From: an uncultured Chloroflexota bacterium
GTDB lineage: Bacteria; Chloroflexota; Anaerolineae; Aggregatilineales; Phototrophicaceae
Reading direction: 5' to 3'
Assembly (NCBI GenBank): GCA_903904765.1
Contig: CAIVEA010000558.1
Span: 1-6,259, forward strand
DNA: 6,259 bases
Position numbers and translations under genes: made by a program. The notes beneath the pieces are model-generated. The model did no database searches and was not told the origin of the DNA. It saw only the letters and a program-made list of their open reading frames with translations. Of the stretch, positions 5,897 through 6,259 are shown piece after piece (position 1 is the first letter of the stretch; every line of letters starts with the position of its first letter).

Positions 5897-6080
5897 CTGC
5901 AACATAACGGCACGCACCCTCGCACAATTGAGGCAATGCGACTGCTGAACTGAGCAATGGTTGGCGAAAGCGTCCCAATAATTGGGGTGGCTCGCCTACG
6001 GCGAGAGGTTTACGGGCGTTCTGTTGTGCGGATCGCCCGTTTGCTTGCCCAAATACAGTTTAAGGGATCTGGAGAAACGT
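5897..6080 (+). ncRNA. Structured 5' leader of rpsL
   Basis: This non-coding leader contains a series of hairpins: CGCA/TGCG with inner TTG/CAA (5921-5940); an 8-bp stem with two G-U pairs and loop TAA (5971-5989); CTCGCC-TAC-GGCGAG (5991-6005); and ACGGGCG/CGCCCGT around a 15-nt loop (6012-6018 and 6034-6040). The last is followed by TTGCTTGCCC, not a real U tract, so an attenuator is possible but not clear. No convincing short reading frame was noticed. A cis-regulatory ribosomal-protein leader is inferred; I do not recognise a described family. The ribosome site GGAG (6071-6074) lies six bases from the ATG. Confidence 0.45.
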
Positions 6081-6259
6081 ATGCCAACGATTAACCAGCT
6101 GGTGCGCAAGGGTCGCCAACCCAAGAAGAGTAAGTCCAAAGCGCCAGCCCTTCAGTACACGCTGAATGCGTACAGCCAAAAGCGGACGCGCCGCCGTAAG
6201 GGTGCGCCGCAGAAGCGTGGGGTTTGCACGGTCGTGAAGACCATGACCCCCAAGAAGCC
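6081..6259 (+). CDS. rpsL: 30S ribosomal protein S12, 5' part
   Basis: Small-subunit protein at the decoding centre, involved in tRNA selection and the target region for streptomycin resistance. The first 59 codons are present and the gene runs off the window; the family is usually 123-140 residues. It begins [12 protein letters not shown] and contains the landmarks [11 protein letters not shown] and TMTPKK. The two lysines of the TPKK loop, where streptomycin-resistance changes usually occur, are both there. Between PAL (22-24) and PQKRGVC (43-49) there are 18 residues, rich in Arg and Lys, where Escherichia S12 has 3 and Bacillus S12 has 16 (from memory), so it belongs to the long-insert form. 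GGAG six bases before the ATG sets the start. By the usual order rpsG and fusA should follow outside the window. Confidence 0.97.
   Translation, partial: MPTINQLVRKGRQPKKSKSKAPALQYTLNAYSQKRTRRRKGAPQKRGVCTVVKTMTPKK

Noticed and set aside
5637..5978. Open frame of 113 codons on the - strand
   Set aside because: It spans the 3' end of the FHA-receiver gene, the rpsL promoter and part of the leader, with no domain.
1..6259. CRISPR array, tRNA or rRNA genes
   Set aside because: No regularly spaced direct repeats, cloverleaf pattern or conserved rRNA segments were noticed on either strand by eye.

Overview
The window is a 6.3 kb piece of a bacterial chromosome, moderately GC-rich by eye, carrying seven complete or nearly complete genes and the start of an eighth. 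Gene content fits a Chloroflexota-like bacterium: a PspA/IM30 homologue beside a two-helix membrane coiled-coil protein, an FHA-receiver fusion, an HNH gene with a small partner, and ribosomal protein S12 carrying the long internal insertion of the type I recall from Firmicutes. This placement is inference from gene content, not from a phylogenetic marker.

Left part (1-1903, + strand): an Est30-like alpha/beta hydrolase, a small DUF1232 membrane protein, then a two-gene cassette. The cassette holds an 85-residue uncharacterised protein that overlaps an HNH-endonuclease-like gene by four bases (GTGA). It is visibly richer in A and T than its neighbours, and the HNH motif has Asn where the catalytic His should be. 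A perfect 8-bp hairpin (1941-1966) separates it from the convergent genes that follow.

Middle part (1996-3710, - strand): pspA-like gene first, then, after a 167-base gap holding a palindromic repeat of about 110 bases, a gene for a membrane-anchored coiled-coil protein. The pair looks like a membrane-maintenance module without the proteobacterial PspB, PspC or PspF in view.

Right part (3930-6259, + strand): a type I mannose-6-phosphate isomerase (manA), diverging from pspA; a protein joining an FHA domain to a response-regulator receiver domain; then a promoter and a roughly 185-nt structured leader ahead of rpsL (S12), normally the first gene of the str operon (rpsL-rpsG-fusA). The rpsL promoter's TTGACA box lies inside a perfect 7+3+7 palindrome that begins one base after the preceding stop codon.

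No RNA genes, insertion sequences with transposase, or CRISPR arrays were seen. The most unusual points are the HNH module with a substituted catalytic residue, the palindrome and structured leader of rpsL, and the PspA plus coiled-coil membrane pair.
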